Assembly: GCF_001640805.2 (NCBI RefSeq)
Contig: NC_066849.1
Location: 618,783 to 682,782, forward strand
Reading direction: 5' to 3'
DNA: 64,000 bases
DNA from: Lates calcarifer
Lineage: Eukaryota > Chordata > Actinopteri > Centropomidae
In this document: one piece after another, positions 1 through 11,500 of the stretch
Layout of the letters: each line of letters starts with the position of its first letter
Position numbering within the stretch: the stretch's first letter is position 1
Notes under the pieces: model-generated
Told to the model about the DNA's origin: nothing
The model's input: only the letters and a program-made list of their open reading frames with translations
The model's database searches: none
Program-made: the position numbers and the translations under genes

Positions 1-5
1 CGAGC
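1..5 (-). CDS. rad54l: rad54l coding exon 5, first 5 nt
   Basis: The acceptor ...TTGCCCACAG ends at position 6 and the exon starts at 5 with GCTCG. Joined to the preceding G it reads Gly-Ser, as expected after NYxG in the family. The rest is outside the window. Confidence 0.7.
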
Positions 6-1194
6 CTGTGGGCAATCATCATGAGAGCGAGTGAAGAAATCACTGTGATGTAATGCGCTAGACATGAAAACACAGTGATGAGAAAAATGTTACCTGTGTA
101 GTTTAGAATAGGAATCTTAAACGGTTTGGAGAGGATACTTCGAATAAATGCTTCCTGTAGAAAGAATTTGAAGCAAGTGAGCCGAGTCATGGCATCATAG
201 TGCAATCACTACTGTAATCACATGCAAAATTTATGCAAAGAGTAAACCCAACAGTGCTCAACAATGCTTACGTGTTTGTCACCATCCATACATGGAGGCC
301 GGTCGTTGAGCTGTGTCAGAGGTTTTCTGAAGGGAGAAATATGGTTCTCTCTTGTCTCATTATCACCTTTTCTTCTTTTCTCCTGTGTAAATTGCACAAT
401 ACACATTTTTCAATTCAAACCACATAAATTCTCACAAACACTGATTCTCACTCATTATTTTGTTTACCATTTATTTCCCAAACAAGTTTCATGGGGAAAG
501 AAGCTACTCTCTACTTTTGTTATTGTTTTCGCTAAGTGACTCAGATGATGCTGAATCAAAGAATGCACAGTAATGGTCTACAATCATGTTATACAAGGTC
601 TATGCATACTGACTGACTGTGTTCTTCAGGCTTTATAAACTTCACTATTTTGATGTCAGGAATATTATCTATTTTACTGACATTTTAGATTTCTTCAGTG
701 AGATATTATTGAGGTTATAGTGACTTTGCTCTAGAATCACTGTTTAATTGTATTTAAAATACAAATCAGTTTGTATTTGTACTGAATAAATTCAGATCTG
801 AATTAGAACTAATGGAATAAGTTCATGTGGAGCACTGACTGTATTTAGTCTATCGCCTGGAGCACTGAAAATGCTTACCAGCAAGAAAACATCGAGCTAC
901 CTTATTATCGACATCGTTTGGCGCACGGGTCTCTACCATCTGCAAATCAATAAGGCGGTTTTGCAGTTGACTCTCAATGTAACAACTGTGTAACAGTTAA
1001 TTTACTTACAGTTCTGTACGTCCAATCTTCATCTTCGCAGGAATCCCCTGCTTGCTTCCGTTTAGCAACCTGACTGGGAGCAAGACTCCTTCTCTAGAAT
1101 TATCATTTCACACGAAGAGGATTAGCATAAGTTACTACACCTAAATGCTGTCTTTAGCATCATGGAAATAACTAAGAACAATCTTACTCACCAT
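1..1194 (-). CDS. rad54l: rad54l, DNA repair and recombination protein RAD54-like (5' part, runs off the window)
   Basis: SNF2-family dsDNA translocase that works with Rad51 in homologous recombination in the nucleus (family knowledge). Coding pieces, 5' to 3' on the minus strand, are 1192-1194 (ATG only), 1010-1093, 272-382, 94-154 and 1-5 (partial). All have GT-AG sites, and phases 0, 0, 0 and 1 close exactly. The joined protein starts M-RRSLAPSQVAKRKQAG, then has a DEDW acidic/aromatic patch, a basic KRRK stretch, SPFRKPLTQL at about residues 45-54, and EAFIRSILSKPFKIP at 67-81. This order matches the N-terminus of vertebrate RAD54L, the Rad51-interacting region. The ATPase/helicase motifs lie beyond position 1. 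The fish version is a few residues shorter than the mammalian one between DEDW and SPFRKP. The family identity is secure; only about 86 of an expected ~740 residues are visible. Confidence 0.95.
94..154 (-). CDS. rad54l: rad54l coding exon 4
   Basis: 61 nt, phase 0 in and 1 out. The acceptor is ...TTTCTACAG before 154 and the donor is GTAACA from 93. It encodes EAFIRSILSKPFKIPILNYT plus the first base of a Gly codon, which is completed by the next exon. Confidence 0.94.
272..382 (-). CDS. rad54l: rad54l coding exon 3
   Basis: 111 nt, 37 codons, phase 0 on both sides. The acceptor is ...TTTACACAG before 382 and the donor is GTAAGC from 271. It encodes EKRRKGDNETRENH, then SPFRKPLTQLNDRPPC. 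SPFRKPLxQL...PPC is strongly conserved in vertebrate Rad54L. Confidence 0.94.
1010..1093 (-). CDS. rad54l: rad54l coding exon 2
   Basis: 84 nt, 28 codons, phase 0 on both sides. The acceptor is ...ATTCTAG before 1093 and the donor is GTAAGT from 1009. It encodes RRSLAPSQVAKRKQAGDSC followed by EDEDWTYRT. The SLAPSQxAKRK pattern is the diagnostic N-terminal block of Rad54L. Confidence 0.93.
1192..1194 (-). CDS. rad54l: rad54l coding exon 1: start codon only
   Basis: The ATG is the last triplet of a roughly 100-nt first exon and is followed at once by the donor GTGAGT (from 1191 downward). The next exon begins with AGA AGG AGT, giving M-RRS, the conserved start of vertebrate Rad54L. No ORF search would find this start. 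Confidence 0.88.
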
Positions 1195-1324
1195 TTTCCT
1201 TGATTCCTCGGCTTGGCTGAGACCCGTCACCACCTCTGTGTTGCTAGCGTTTACCCGCAGTTACCCAGAAACTCAGCCCGCTCCGCCTCCACAGCAGAGG
1301 CTCTCTGCGGTTGTTGAACCGTGA

Positions 1325-1560
1325 CTTTATAAAACACGAACTGTAGACCACTACCTTAGCATGTATGTGTTTAAAGCAAGAGTCAGCTAAACTGAAATTA
1401 GTCCCATGGCAGAGTTGTAGAAGCATGAATTCATCATACAACAGAAATTTCGCCCGGTTGTCATTAAACTTCGCGCTAAATGCAAATGTTGCACAACACT
1501 ACGGCAAGTTTGAAAGGTCAAAAGGCCCGCTGTGTGACTGCAGAAAAGGCGCCGCCTGCT
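1325..1560 (-). promoter_or_regulatory. Putative rad54l core promoter and upstream elements
   Basis: On the minus strand a TATA-like TATAAAG sits at 1325-1331, about 130 nt upstream of the rad54l ATG, which would place the start site near 1295-1300. Further upstream the plus strand shows TTTCGCCC (1448-1455) and TTCGCGC (1470-1476), which resemble E2F sites, and a perfect octamer ATGCAAAT (1480-1487). The stretch is richer in GC and CpG than its surroundings. E2F control would suit an S-phase recombination gene, but this is inference from short motifs. Confidence 0.45.
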
Positions 1561-2039
1561 GGGACAGATCAGACATTTCAAAGTATTTTGTATTCAAAAA
1601 CTACAGAGCTATTAAACTACCGATGTTCACACTGGCCTATCTATTTTTTTACTTTGTAGATCTGATAAATGCTGGAAGTATTTTAAGTAGCCTACTGTCC
1701 CCTGCATACAGCTATGGAGACCACTCGAACTTTACTTCACTATCTTCATTTTTTGTGACTTTATACCTCTACCACATGTTAGAGGGATTCATTTTTCTTC
1801 ACCACATTTATCTGATAGCTATTTTGAAGATCAGCCTTTTACATACATCAGCTAAGAAAATATCCTACACTGTTCTAGATAAAATTACAAATGGTATACT
1901 GGTACTAGTACACTGAACTAGCACTCAATATGCGCCTTTTACATTTATTTCCTTGCACAATGCCTTATTTAATCGATTTAGTACGTAGTACGTAGCAGTC
2001 ACAGCCGAAATACTAAACAAATCCTAAAAAAGCCATTAA
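1561..2039. other. Intergenic DNA upstream of rad54l
   Basis: AT-rich. The long plus-strand reading frame that crosses 1365-1916 has no recognisable domain and is hydrophobic low-complexity translation, so I do not call it. A palindromic-looking TACGTAGTACGTA lies near 1981-1995. Nothing else is seen. Confidence 0.4.
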
Positions 2040-2118
2040 AAACTTTAAATTGATTGGTTCCATAAAAATACATAAGACATTTTGAGTACTGGGTCATTTT
2101 GGTACCAGTGATCCACTA

Positions 2119-2560
2119 ATGAAGGTCGTGCTTTTTATTAAAAGACACAATTTCTGTTGCCGTGCTTTGTGTCTATATAAAGCCAGCACATTTGAAAGTT
2201 CTTCAGAGACAAAAGTGGCTAAAACAAGGAACCTAATGCAGGAAACACGCCTGAAGACACAGATTCTCAGTGAGGAAGGGTACAGCTGCTGCCAGACAGC
2301 CAGGAAGTACAGATGCAGTCCTTCAGCAGTTGGATACACTCTGCAGAAATACAGACGAACCAACAGCTTGGAAGACAAACCAAGATCTGGGTATCCAAGG
2401 GTTTCTTCAGCAAGAAATGACCACATCCTAATCTGCAGGGAAAACCGCTGATTGACATCACAGGAGCTTCAGCAGCAGTGGTCAAACCAAACTGGTGTCC
2501 AGTGTTCCACCTGCACTGTACGTGGCTGACTTTCAGATCATGGCTTAAGGTCCCACAAGG
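2119..2560 (+). pseudogene. Tc1-like transposase, N-terminal DNA-binding part (broken)
   Basis: Reads open to an in-frame TGA at 2449-2451. It shows the paired-like helix-turn-helix pattern of Tc1 transposases: an ILSEEGYSCCQTARKYRCSP helix region, then a GRPR-hook-like segment (KPRSGYPR). Past the stop, recognisable transposase sequence (an LTSQELQQQWSNQ-type segment) continues in the same frame before frame is lost near 2530-2590. Start taken at the first ATG; the true start may be about 2236. Confidence 0.85.
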
Positions 2561-2581
2561 CTGTCAAGAAGCCCCTGATCA

Positions 2582-3214
2582 ATGAGAGACACAGGAAGAC
2601 ACAAGAACTGGACAGCCAGGAACTGGAAGAAGATTCTGTGGTCAGATGAGTCCAGTTTCCAGCTTTATCCTCCTCCTGATAATGTGAGGGTACGCAGAAG
2701 GCCAGGTGAAGCTTTATCTGCAGCATGTACAGTACCTACTGTCAAGCATGGTGGAGGCAGTATCATGGTTTGTGGATGCATGAGTGCTGCTGGTGTTGGT
2801 CATCTCACTGTCTGTGATGGCACATTGAACTCTGCCAAGTATTGTGCCATTCTGGAAACCCACATGCCCCCTTCTGCACGTGCACTGTTCCATCGAGGTC
2901 AAAACTGGATGTTTCAACAAGATAATGCCCCTCACCACACATCCAGGGCCAGGAGAACTTGGCTGCAGGAGCACTGTATCCAGGTCTTAGAGTGGCCAGC
3001 TCAATCCCTGGACATGAGCCCCATTGAAAATCTGTGGTGGATTATCAAAAGGTCTGTTTCAAAGCGTAAACCAAAGAATGTAGAAGAATTAAAAGCAGTA
3101 ATTCAAGAAGAATGGGACAAGATTACCCCTCAACAGTGTGAAAGGCTCGTGGGGAACATGCAAGCCAGGATTAGAGCTCTACTGTGTGCTAATGGCAGGA
3201 CTACTAAATATTCA
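2582..3214 (+). pseudogene. Tc1-like transposase, catalytic DDE domain
   Basis: An uninterrupted 210-residue stretch carries all three catalytic acidic residues: Asp in WSDESSF (residue 22), Asp in FQQDNAPHH (residue 114) and Glu in SPIENLWW (residue 149). The spacing of 34 residues between the last two makes it DD34E. The family C-terminus (...TTKY) falls at about 3211; the frame stays open by chance to 3361. This domain would cut and join transposon ends, but without an intact N-terminal half this copy cannot encode a full enzyme. Confidence 0.92.
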
Positions 3215-3417
3215 TTTGATGATGTGATGGTTTATTTATTTTTTATTCAAACAACAACAACAACAATAAACAAAAGAATATCATTTGTATTTGTTGGTGT
3301 CTGTCTAATGCAGCCACACCTTTTGAAACACAAAAAAGATGTTTCCCCAAATATCTCATAATTTTTGAGATTGTATACAATTTTAAGGGTGTCTGAAAAC
3401 TTTTTTCCACCAGTGTA

Positions 3418-4049
3418 GGTTTGTGACAGGATTTTCACCTGAACAGTCTGAATTGGTAACTGGGGAAACCAAACAAATCTAGCTCATGATGGACTAGGAG
3501 AAAGCAAACTACAAATATCACTGAATTAAAAAAATAATAACTGTCCAATCAGAGAGCACGCCCTCTCCCTCACCACCAATCACAGAGAGCATCATCCAAC
3601 TAACGTTAGCGTGTTCTGAAGTTAAGTGCACATCAACAGCTGTGTGACTGAGCTGTGATGTTACATCTGGCAAGTGAAAAAACTCACAGATGAACATTAG
3701 CTGGTTAACTAATGTATATTACTCCAACAGCCCTGGATGTGAGATAAATCATACTCGTTGCCATATGTCTAGTGTGCACAACTTTAGCGAAGTTAGCATC
3801 TTCCTCATTTCTGCCATGTGGTTAGCTTCTCTCTTTTGGTGAATGATAGCTAGAATAAATGTTTGTATCAACATGTATTGTACCAATTTTTCATGTTTGT
3901 GGTGCAATGTGGCATTTAACTACAATTTTGTGATGTCATGTTTGATATAACACATTAACCAGAGACTGGGCTATCTTGCCATTTGAGGGCTTTGAGTGCC
4001 ACCTATTGGACATACTAGTTTTGTGTAGTTGCCTAATAAGCTGTCACTT

Positions 4050-4097
<48 letters not shown>

Positions 4098-5250
4098 GTG
4101 TGTGTGAGTGTCTGCAGGTTATGATTTCCCTCCCAGAAGAAAGTTGAAACTGAGAGGTCCTCTTATGGGGACATGAACTATTGTTTTAGGCTGCTGCTGC
4201 TGGGTGAAGCTCAGTGTTTAACTGTAACTGTGCAAAATGTGCATGCTACTTTGCTTATATTGCTTGAATTAAAAAGGTTACATTATATTTAAAAATCCAT
4301 ACCCAGTAATCCATTTTTTCCCCCTTACTTCTTCTTACTACTACTTACTTTTTCAACTGAAAATGAGCTGTTCCACAGCTGATGAGAAAAAGAAAAACTT
4401 AATTAAACGAACAACCACCAACTCAGAAATCAATTAACACCCTCCTTGACAGACGTGATGGAGATGGAAGAGATGGTGTTGCTTGGAGGAGACACAGAAG
4501 AGAAAAAAAACCACAAAAAATACAGTACGGCCATAACAGCTGGGACTTCATAAGAAGTAAAAGATTGTATCATTGTATTTCAGAGCTCTAACATTGCCCT
4601 GAAGGATTTATATTTTGCTTCTCAATCATCATGCTGTGCCTCAACATGGCAGCTCATGGAAACTGGGAGACTAGAAACCAGGCCAAATCAGTGGTGGACC
4701 TAGAGTAGCAGCGGTCCCCATAGGTTAAGCCATATTGGTTTAGACTGTGTCAAGACAATGACAAAATGATATGGTACAGATTTCAGATTTCTGAATTATT
4801 TGCAGCTCTATAATTTTTTACTTGCCCTTTGGCAATTTCATCAAGGCTCTTTGATATATGCCCTCAGATGTTATTTTTATTTATTTTTTATTTTTTTCAA
4901 AGTGTCTCTTCCCTCTCTCCCTCCCTCCCACCTCTCTAGATCTGGGTGCACTAGGGACTCAAATGCAGCTGTCCTCCTTTCTGCATGGGCCTCATAAAGG
5001 TAGTGGCTTGGCTGGCTGGTCTCCTGCTGGTGGACTGGTCTGCAGAAGGTCAAGATGTAGGAACAGGGCCAGCCAGCGGTGAGCTTGCCCATTGCTGTTG
5101 CCCACTGATGTTTGCTGGGGAGTGGAAGTTCAGGCTTCACTTGGCCTGCTTTGGAAAAGTGGTGTGTTTGTAGGTAGTGAGCATGTTTCACAGTTTTCTT
5201 CTCACTTGCTCCACTGACAGGTTATGTCCTTTCTCAATAAAGTCTTGATA
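3418..5250. other. Intergenic DNA with (TC)n microsatellite
   Basis: No gene is recognised. A (TC)n run at 4053-4092 passes into (TG)n to about 4106. A T-rich block at 4875-4900 is followed by pyrimidine-rich DNA (4905-4935). 4940-5180 is somewhat GC-richer, with short open frames and no recognisable domain. Confidence 0.5.
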
Positions 5251-5254
5251 GACT

Positions 5255-5410
5255 TTTTGATAAATGGACTGCTGACCACTCAAAGCACTTCACACTACAG
5301 GTCACATTCACCTATTCACACACACATTCATACAGTGCTTGTTCTATCTGTATATCTAGAGTGCTTCGCCCCCTAATCAGGTCAGTGGTTCAATCCCTGG
5401 CTCCTCCTCC
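5255..5410. repeat. SINE-like composite: reversed tail next to a tRNA-like head
   Basis: 5255-5345 is the complement of a teleost SINE tail that also occurs at 29335-29470 (shared ACCACTCAA, TCACATTCA and ATTCACACACACATTCATAC blocks). It is followed at 5360-5405 by a plus-strand tRNA-like segment with an A-box-like TAGAGTGCTTCG and a B-box-like GGTTCAATCCC. In the other copy head and tail lie in the same orientation, so this looks like a rearranged or nested copy. Confidence 0.5.
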
Positions 5411-5460
5411 AAGAGAGATCCTTCACTCCAGACCAGCAGGTACTTCTTCCAACAGTTGAG

Positions 5461-5830
5461 AATAAGTTGGTGGCAAAATGGCTGGGGCCATATAGTGTGC
5501 TGAGGAAGTTGAACCCAACAACTTTTGAGATTGAGATGCCAGAGAGGAGAAATCCAAAGCAGATGTTCTACATCAATCTGTTGAAGGAGTGGAAAACCCA
5601 GGAAGTTCCACCCCAGCAACAGATGTTTGTTTGGACAGTGGCAGAGGAGGATGACATTGTGGGTGACATCACTTCTTCTAGTCTTCAAGCTCTGTATCCC
5701 TTGATCTCTGTCATCTCTCCCTAAACCAGCTGCAAGAGTTGCAGGCTCTGCCAGACCTGTTTCAGGAGAGACTAGGAGCCACAAATTTCTGCATGAAGGA
5801 CAGCAACCCCATCAGGCAGGTGGGGTGCTA
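5461..5830 (+). mobile_element. Ty3/gypsy-class retrotransposon pol fragment (integrase C-terminus then RT N-terminus)
   Basis: 5467-5724 encodes a segment typical of the C-terminal end of LTR-retroelement integrase (AKWLGPYSVLRKL, then a MPERR...NLLKEW block). After one stop, 5730-5830 continues with an LPDLFQERLGATN...PIRQ segment, which is the linker just upstream of reverse transcriptase. Integrase followed by RT is the reverse of the usual gypsy order and fits the Gmr1-like group of deuterostome elements. It is truncated on both sides, with no LTRs recognised. Confidence 0.75.
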
Positions 5831-6240
5831 TCAGGGGAGAGACAGGGTGGTCTCAGGCCGAATGAGGAGTGGAGCAGTCAGGGGAGCGGAGCAATTAACT
5901 TCTCCAGTGAATCATTTCCTGATCTGGTGGAGGCGACAGGCAGAGGCAGAGGCAGCGACGGTGAAGCTCCAGGCGGAGAACACAAACGGCGTGTAACTAT
6001 CTTGGAAGCGAGTGGGGGTTGAGCAGGGATTCTTGCACAGCGTGTGATGAGTAGATTGGTTGCAGGTGTGCCTGGAGCTTCCACAGCCCGCGCCTCCCTG
6101 TGCTGAGAGAGAACGCCCACAGAAAAACACTGACGGACAACACAGGAGAGGAAAACACTGGGGAAGCAGACAGGGGGCAACAAAGGGACAGAAACACTAG
6201 GGAGCACAGGGAATCACTGGGGGAGCCGTGACACATTATA
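5831..6240. other. GC-rich tract next to the pol fragment
   Basis: Clearly richer in G and C than its surroundings (purine-rich plus strand), and ends in GGAGCCGTGACAC at about 6222-6234. It may be non-coding or LTR sequence from the same retroelement insertion, but no LTR pair or primer-binding site could be identified. The open frames here have no recognisable domain. Confidence 0.35.
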
Positions 6241-6299
6241 TTGCTGTTCCTTCAGCACCTCTTTGGTATAATTGTTTTTCTTTCTGTTTTGTTTTTTCT

Positions 6300-7135
6300 T
6301 AACCTGTAGTGGGCGTGCAGTAGAGTAGAGAGGGAATTGCTGAGTGCATGAGAGTTCCCCCAGCAGCTTTGGCCTATACTGGGTTCACTGATCATCTGAG
6401 CCAGTGCTAACTGTAAGTTTTATCAACGAGGAAAGTTTTAAACCTAACCTCAAATGAAGAAAGGGTGTCTGCCTCCTGAACTCTAAGTGGGAGCTGGTTC
6501 CACAGAAGAGTAACCAGCTGAAAGCTCTGCCTCTCATTCTAGGAACCACAAGTAAGCCTGCATTTTGAGAGTGAGGTGATCTTTGGGAATAATAGGGTCA
6601 TATGAGGTCTTTAAAATACATTGCATTTTAGTCATTAAGGGTTTTATATGTAAGAAAAAGGATTTCGAATGAAGCTAAGAGGAGAAGAGAAGCTAGCACA
6701 GGAGAAATATTATCTCTTCTCCTAGTTCCTGTCAGTACTCACACTACAGCATTTGAGATTAACTGGATGCTTTTGGCTACTATTCTATACACTACACTAT
6801 TTTAGTTTAGCGGTAACAGGTGTATGGGCTAGTTTTTCAGCATCCTTTTGAGACAGGATGTTTCTAATTTTCACAGTATGGTGCAGGTGGAAGAAGGCTG
6901 GCCTAAAGACTTATTTTACATGTGAAATAAATGACCTGTTCTGGTTCCTCACTGGAGGAACTACAGGCCAAGGTAATGCCATCCAAAGTAACTATATGAT
7001 TAGATTAATGTTTTTCTGAGGTGTTTAGGGCCAAGTACAATAACTTCAATTTTGTCTGAATCAAGAAGTAAAAAATTACAGGCCATCCAGGCCTTTATGT
7101 CTTTAAGACATACCTTAAGTTTGACTATCTATGAA
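6300..7135. repeat. Old dispersed teleost repeat
   Basis: Blocks such as GGAGCTGGTTCCACAG (6489-6504), AGGAACCACAAGTAAGCCTGCA (6540-6561), GAGACAGGATGTTTCTAATTTT and AGGCCAAGGTAATGCCATCC (6966-6985) are ones I recognise from a very abundant interspersed repeat of fish genomes. The copy is diverged and carries small indels. The class is not determined here. Confidence 0.65.
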
Positions 7136-7198
7136 GCCAGATTAAACTAATCAGGTAAATGCAGCTGGTGTCATTTATGTATATATATACTGTATACA

Positions 7199-7942
<744 letters not shown>

Positions 7943-8521
7943 CAGTCTCCTAAAATCACATTTCTATACACTGCAACAGCAAACACATTTTGTATAATCG
8001 TGACCAGACTGTGTTTTCTATAAAGATAATGAGGATATGGCAGATGTGTTTTATACACCTAATATTCACCCTGATGACCTCTTGGCAACTCCACTGCTGT
8101 TAATAAACGTAGTAATAAACGTAAACACATTGCCTCTCATCATAATCCAGCCGGTAGTGAAGTGTGGGTAGACCATAGTCTGCCCAACCTCTGAGTCAGG
8201 TAAGCTTGTTAAAAATGAGTGTATTTTCTGATAATAGTACAATACTGCTCACACTGCTGTGGCCTTGTTGGCTACACGTTTTTCCTTATCTCTCGCTTTA
8301 TGATATAGATGCCATTACTGCCTGTTTGTGGGTCAGGCCAAGGTGTGATGGTTGATTAATGCATGTTTTTACACGTTGGGCATTGTTAATGGCTCTTATA
8401 TGTGGGTGTGGGTACTAAAAACCCTAACACATCTATACCACCCAGAGATTATGTTTCTTAGAAAACACATTTGCTGTTGAACTTAAGTTACGTATATAGA
8501 CACAGTATTTCTGGGAGACAG
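7943..8521. mobile_element. Non-autonomous element with terminal inverted repeats (copy 1)
   Basis: The left end (about 7943-8000: CAGTCTCCTAAAAT...CTGCAACAGCAAACACATTTTGTA) and the right end (about 8448-8521) are imperfect reverse complements. The reversed right end reads CTGTCTCCCAGAAAT...TTCAACAGCAAATGTGTTTT. No ORF lies between them, so it looks like a MITE-type DNA element. A related pair lies at 34236-34772 and a lone end at 42370-42420. Confidence 0.6.
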
Positions 8522-11500
8522 TATTCTGTGTATGTGTCCTGTGTAGAATGTTTCTGAAAATCAGTTCTTGAGTAAATCAGTAAATTGGATATTACTCTTT
8601 CCATCTGAACTTTGCCTCTGTGGAGTCTGACATGTGCCACATACAGACTTACATATCTCATTTTAAAGGTAATGGTGATTTAATCAATTTAGAATTTAGT
8701 GTCCCTTTATGGATTAAAAATAAATACATTTAGTACTCTTGAATTTAAAGATGTATAAACTGTGTTGGACATAATAATACTGAACAACCCACATAGCACC
8801 AGCAAGAGTTGTAATTAGCCAGCTATTCTGAGTTGGCAGTCATAAAATGTCATAAAAAAGGTTTCGATGTATTAAAAGATTATACAGCCCAGTGGCTCAC
8901 TCCAAACTCCATATGTGACCCTAAGGTTGCTGTGAGCCTAATGTTTAATGTGTTCGCAAGACAAACATACTGAGGGATACAATAGCCCATCATATATATC
9001 AATATAGAGCCCTCTTCTTGACTTAATATCGATTGTTCTACATACATACATATAATAATAAACATCCTCAGAGCATCCTATGGTTTTAATGCAAATAAAG
9101 AATAAATAGAATAATTTAACAATAAATACTCTTATGTACAGTAAGGCAACATGATGCATAGCATCTAATAGAGAAATTAAGTTTGACTTAAAAAGTCACA
9201 CAAGGCCTCAGAAACTACTCTACTTACGCAAGGTGAAAGCACAATAAAACAGTATTTCAGAACTGTTTTATAATTATAACAAGATGAGTATACGTCTTCA
9301 GTACAGTATATCTATAATAAATGAATGTCTAACATATCACCTTTTTTGGATTAAGTATACTTCAGCTCTGAAAGGAACATTCCATTTTTTTGCTTGTGCA
9401 TCTTATCCACAGTCAGATGAGGAGCAGTGTCATATATACAGGACCCTTCTCATATGCTTTATTTCATGTCTCCTAAATCCTCGCTTCCCTTGTTCAATTT
9501 CCCTTATCTGCAGTAACTGCAGGACAGTTTACCTAATTTCCACCTTCCCTAAAACATATATGTCACTTAAGAAGACATTGTCATCATAACCTGGAACCTG
9601 GATTATTAGGTAATGAATTGATAAACAGATAAATAAATGCAGACAAAGAATTAATTAATAACTAAAGTGTCGTTTGATATGAAAGATACAGATGCCTGAA
9701 TCAAAACAAATCAAAGAAATAAAGTTAAATACAGCACACATTGCTATGTGTTCCTTTCCTTGTATGAGTTTACTCTGTCATAATAAATGAAAAACATGTT
9801 AGCATGTTAGCAGGGCAATTATTTAGCCTTTTGTCTTTAATAACTCAGTAAATTGTTTTTTGTGATTTTCGAATGTCACATTAAAATCAAATCACAACAC
9901 AGAAAACAAAGTGAACAAGTGTATTGCATCTCAGTATTGTCCAGCAGAGAGCAGTGTAGACTTGCAATGCTGAATGCAAAGTACTGGCGTTAGTTTTCAC
10001 GAGGAGGTGCGAGGGAGCCTTTTCTTTTTTTAACACTACAGATGCAACATCCATGCTTCTTCACTCACAGCTCACAGGGACAAAGCCATGGGCAGATGTT
10101 GTCATTACACAGTGCATACAAACATATTATTTATCTGAGGGGAAACATGCATAGACACAGCAGTAACTGTGAACCTTATTATTATTCAGACAGCCAACTC
10201 ATTATATTTGCAAATACAGACTCTGAGGCATACATGATGTTGCTTCAGACGACAGCTCTGTGGAAAGGACTTCTCATTTCTCTACTGTTTTTGTGATTTC
10301 TCTCCTCTCCTCTCACATCTTTTCTTTCCTCTTAATGCTACACATAATGATACAATAATACCTCTTACATGGAAGGGACTCAGAAAAATTAGAAGCACCC
10401 ACTGTCTGCATTTGTCCAATCCAAACAGTTAAACTAGCTCTGTCAAAGGTGAAACTTTTAATCTTCCAGTAAGTCAAAAGCTGTCTGGTTTATAATGTGT
10501 ATTTTTCTGGCTCACAAGTTAGCCATTAGCCATTACCATTCTAAATGGTACAAGCTCTATCATAAAAATATGAGATGGCGTAATTGAAAGCAAATGTGAG
10601 ATTATGTGTGAACTTGCTGTAAGCATTCTTCAGATGATCTTTAATAACACAAAACAACAAAAAAAACCTTGGAAATCTTCCAGTGAGCTGAATAGTGTGA
10701 GGCAGAACCAATTGTAGTAATAAAAATGTGTGGAGGTCTTTTGTTATCCCAGTGTTATCTGTGGAAACATACTTTTCAGAGATACACACTGCCAAGACAC
10801 AAAGTACAAAACAGGCCAATGCATCACGCTGATATTTTTAGACTAGTTTTCAATGCAGCTGGACACAAAAAGCTTGAATGAATACTGTCTTAAATCATTT
10901 GCATGTAAAAAATGACTATTCCAGCGAATGATATTATATCATTGTAAACTTTTTAAATGTTCAGGATCCAAATCTTTTTCAACTGGTCAGATGTGAAAGG
11001 GCTGGAGACTGAAGCTGCTTTTTGTGCTGAGGTGTATGTGGTCCACTTGCGTTTCTCAATGTTGTGCAGTCCAGAGTGGTTGAACAATGTGGAACCAATC
11101 TTGTACCAAATGTACTGACACATAATGCTACAAAAATGACTTTAAAAATGTAACAGCTATGTTTATAACTGGTCCACATCAACATTTACATCCAGAGCCT
11201 ACATAAGTGCCAGTGTAATAATAATTACTGCACAGTGTGCAGTAATAACAACTGTGGATACTGTAATAAAAGATTCAATTAACTGCATAAAATGTAATTA
11301 AAATATTGAGCACATAATGTGATTGTATATGATTTAGTAAATTTGGTGATTGTTGTTACATTACGATATAAAGCAATTTGGGTTATGAAAATTGTAATTG
11401 TAACATACATTAACATAAAAATGCTACTGAAACCATGAGGTAAAAACCAAATATCATTGTATTATATGCAATAATAATAATAATAATAATAAAATAGAAA

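Larger units (their letters stand above)
2040..3417 (+). mobile_element. Tc1-like (IS630-Tc1-mariner) DNA transposon, nearly full length
   Basis: The right end is clear. It closes with the inverted-repeat terminus ...TTTTTTCCACCAGTGTA, whose TA dinucleotide at 3416-3417 is the expected target duplication. The left end is diverged: 2040-2110 can be only loosely aligned with the complement of 3330-3415, so the start is approximate. A TATA-like box lies at 2174-2180. The transposase is split by a stop and a frameshift (see the separate entries), so this copy is probably non-autonomous. Confidence 0.85.

Noticed and set aside
1365..1916. 183-codon plus-strand open frame overlapping the rad54l promoter
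   Set aside because: No domain, no homologue recognised, hydrophobic AT-driven composition, and it overlaps promoter motifs of a well-supported gene.
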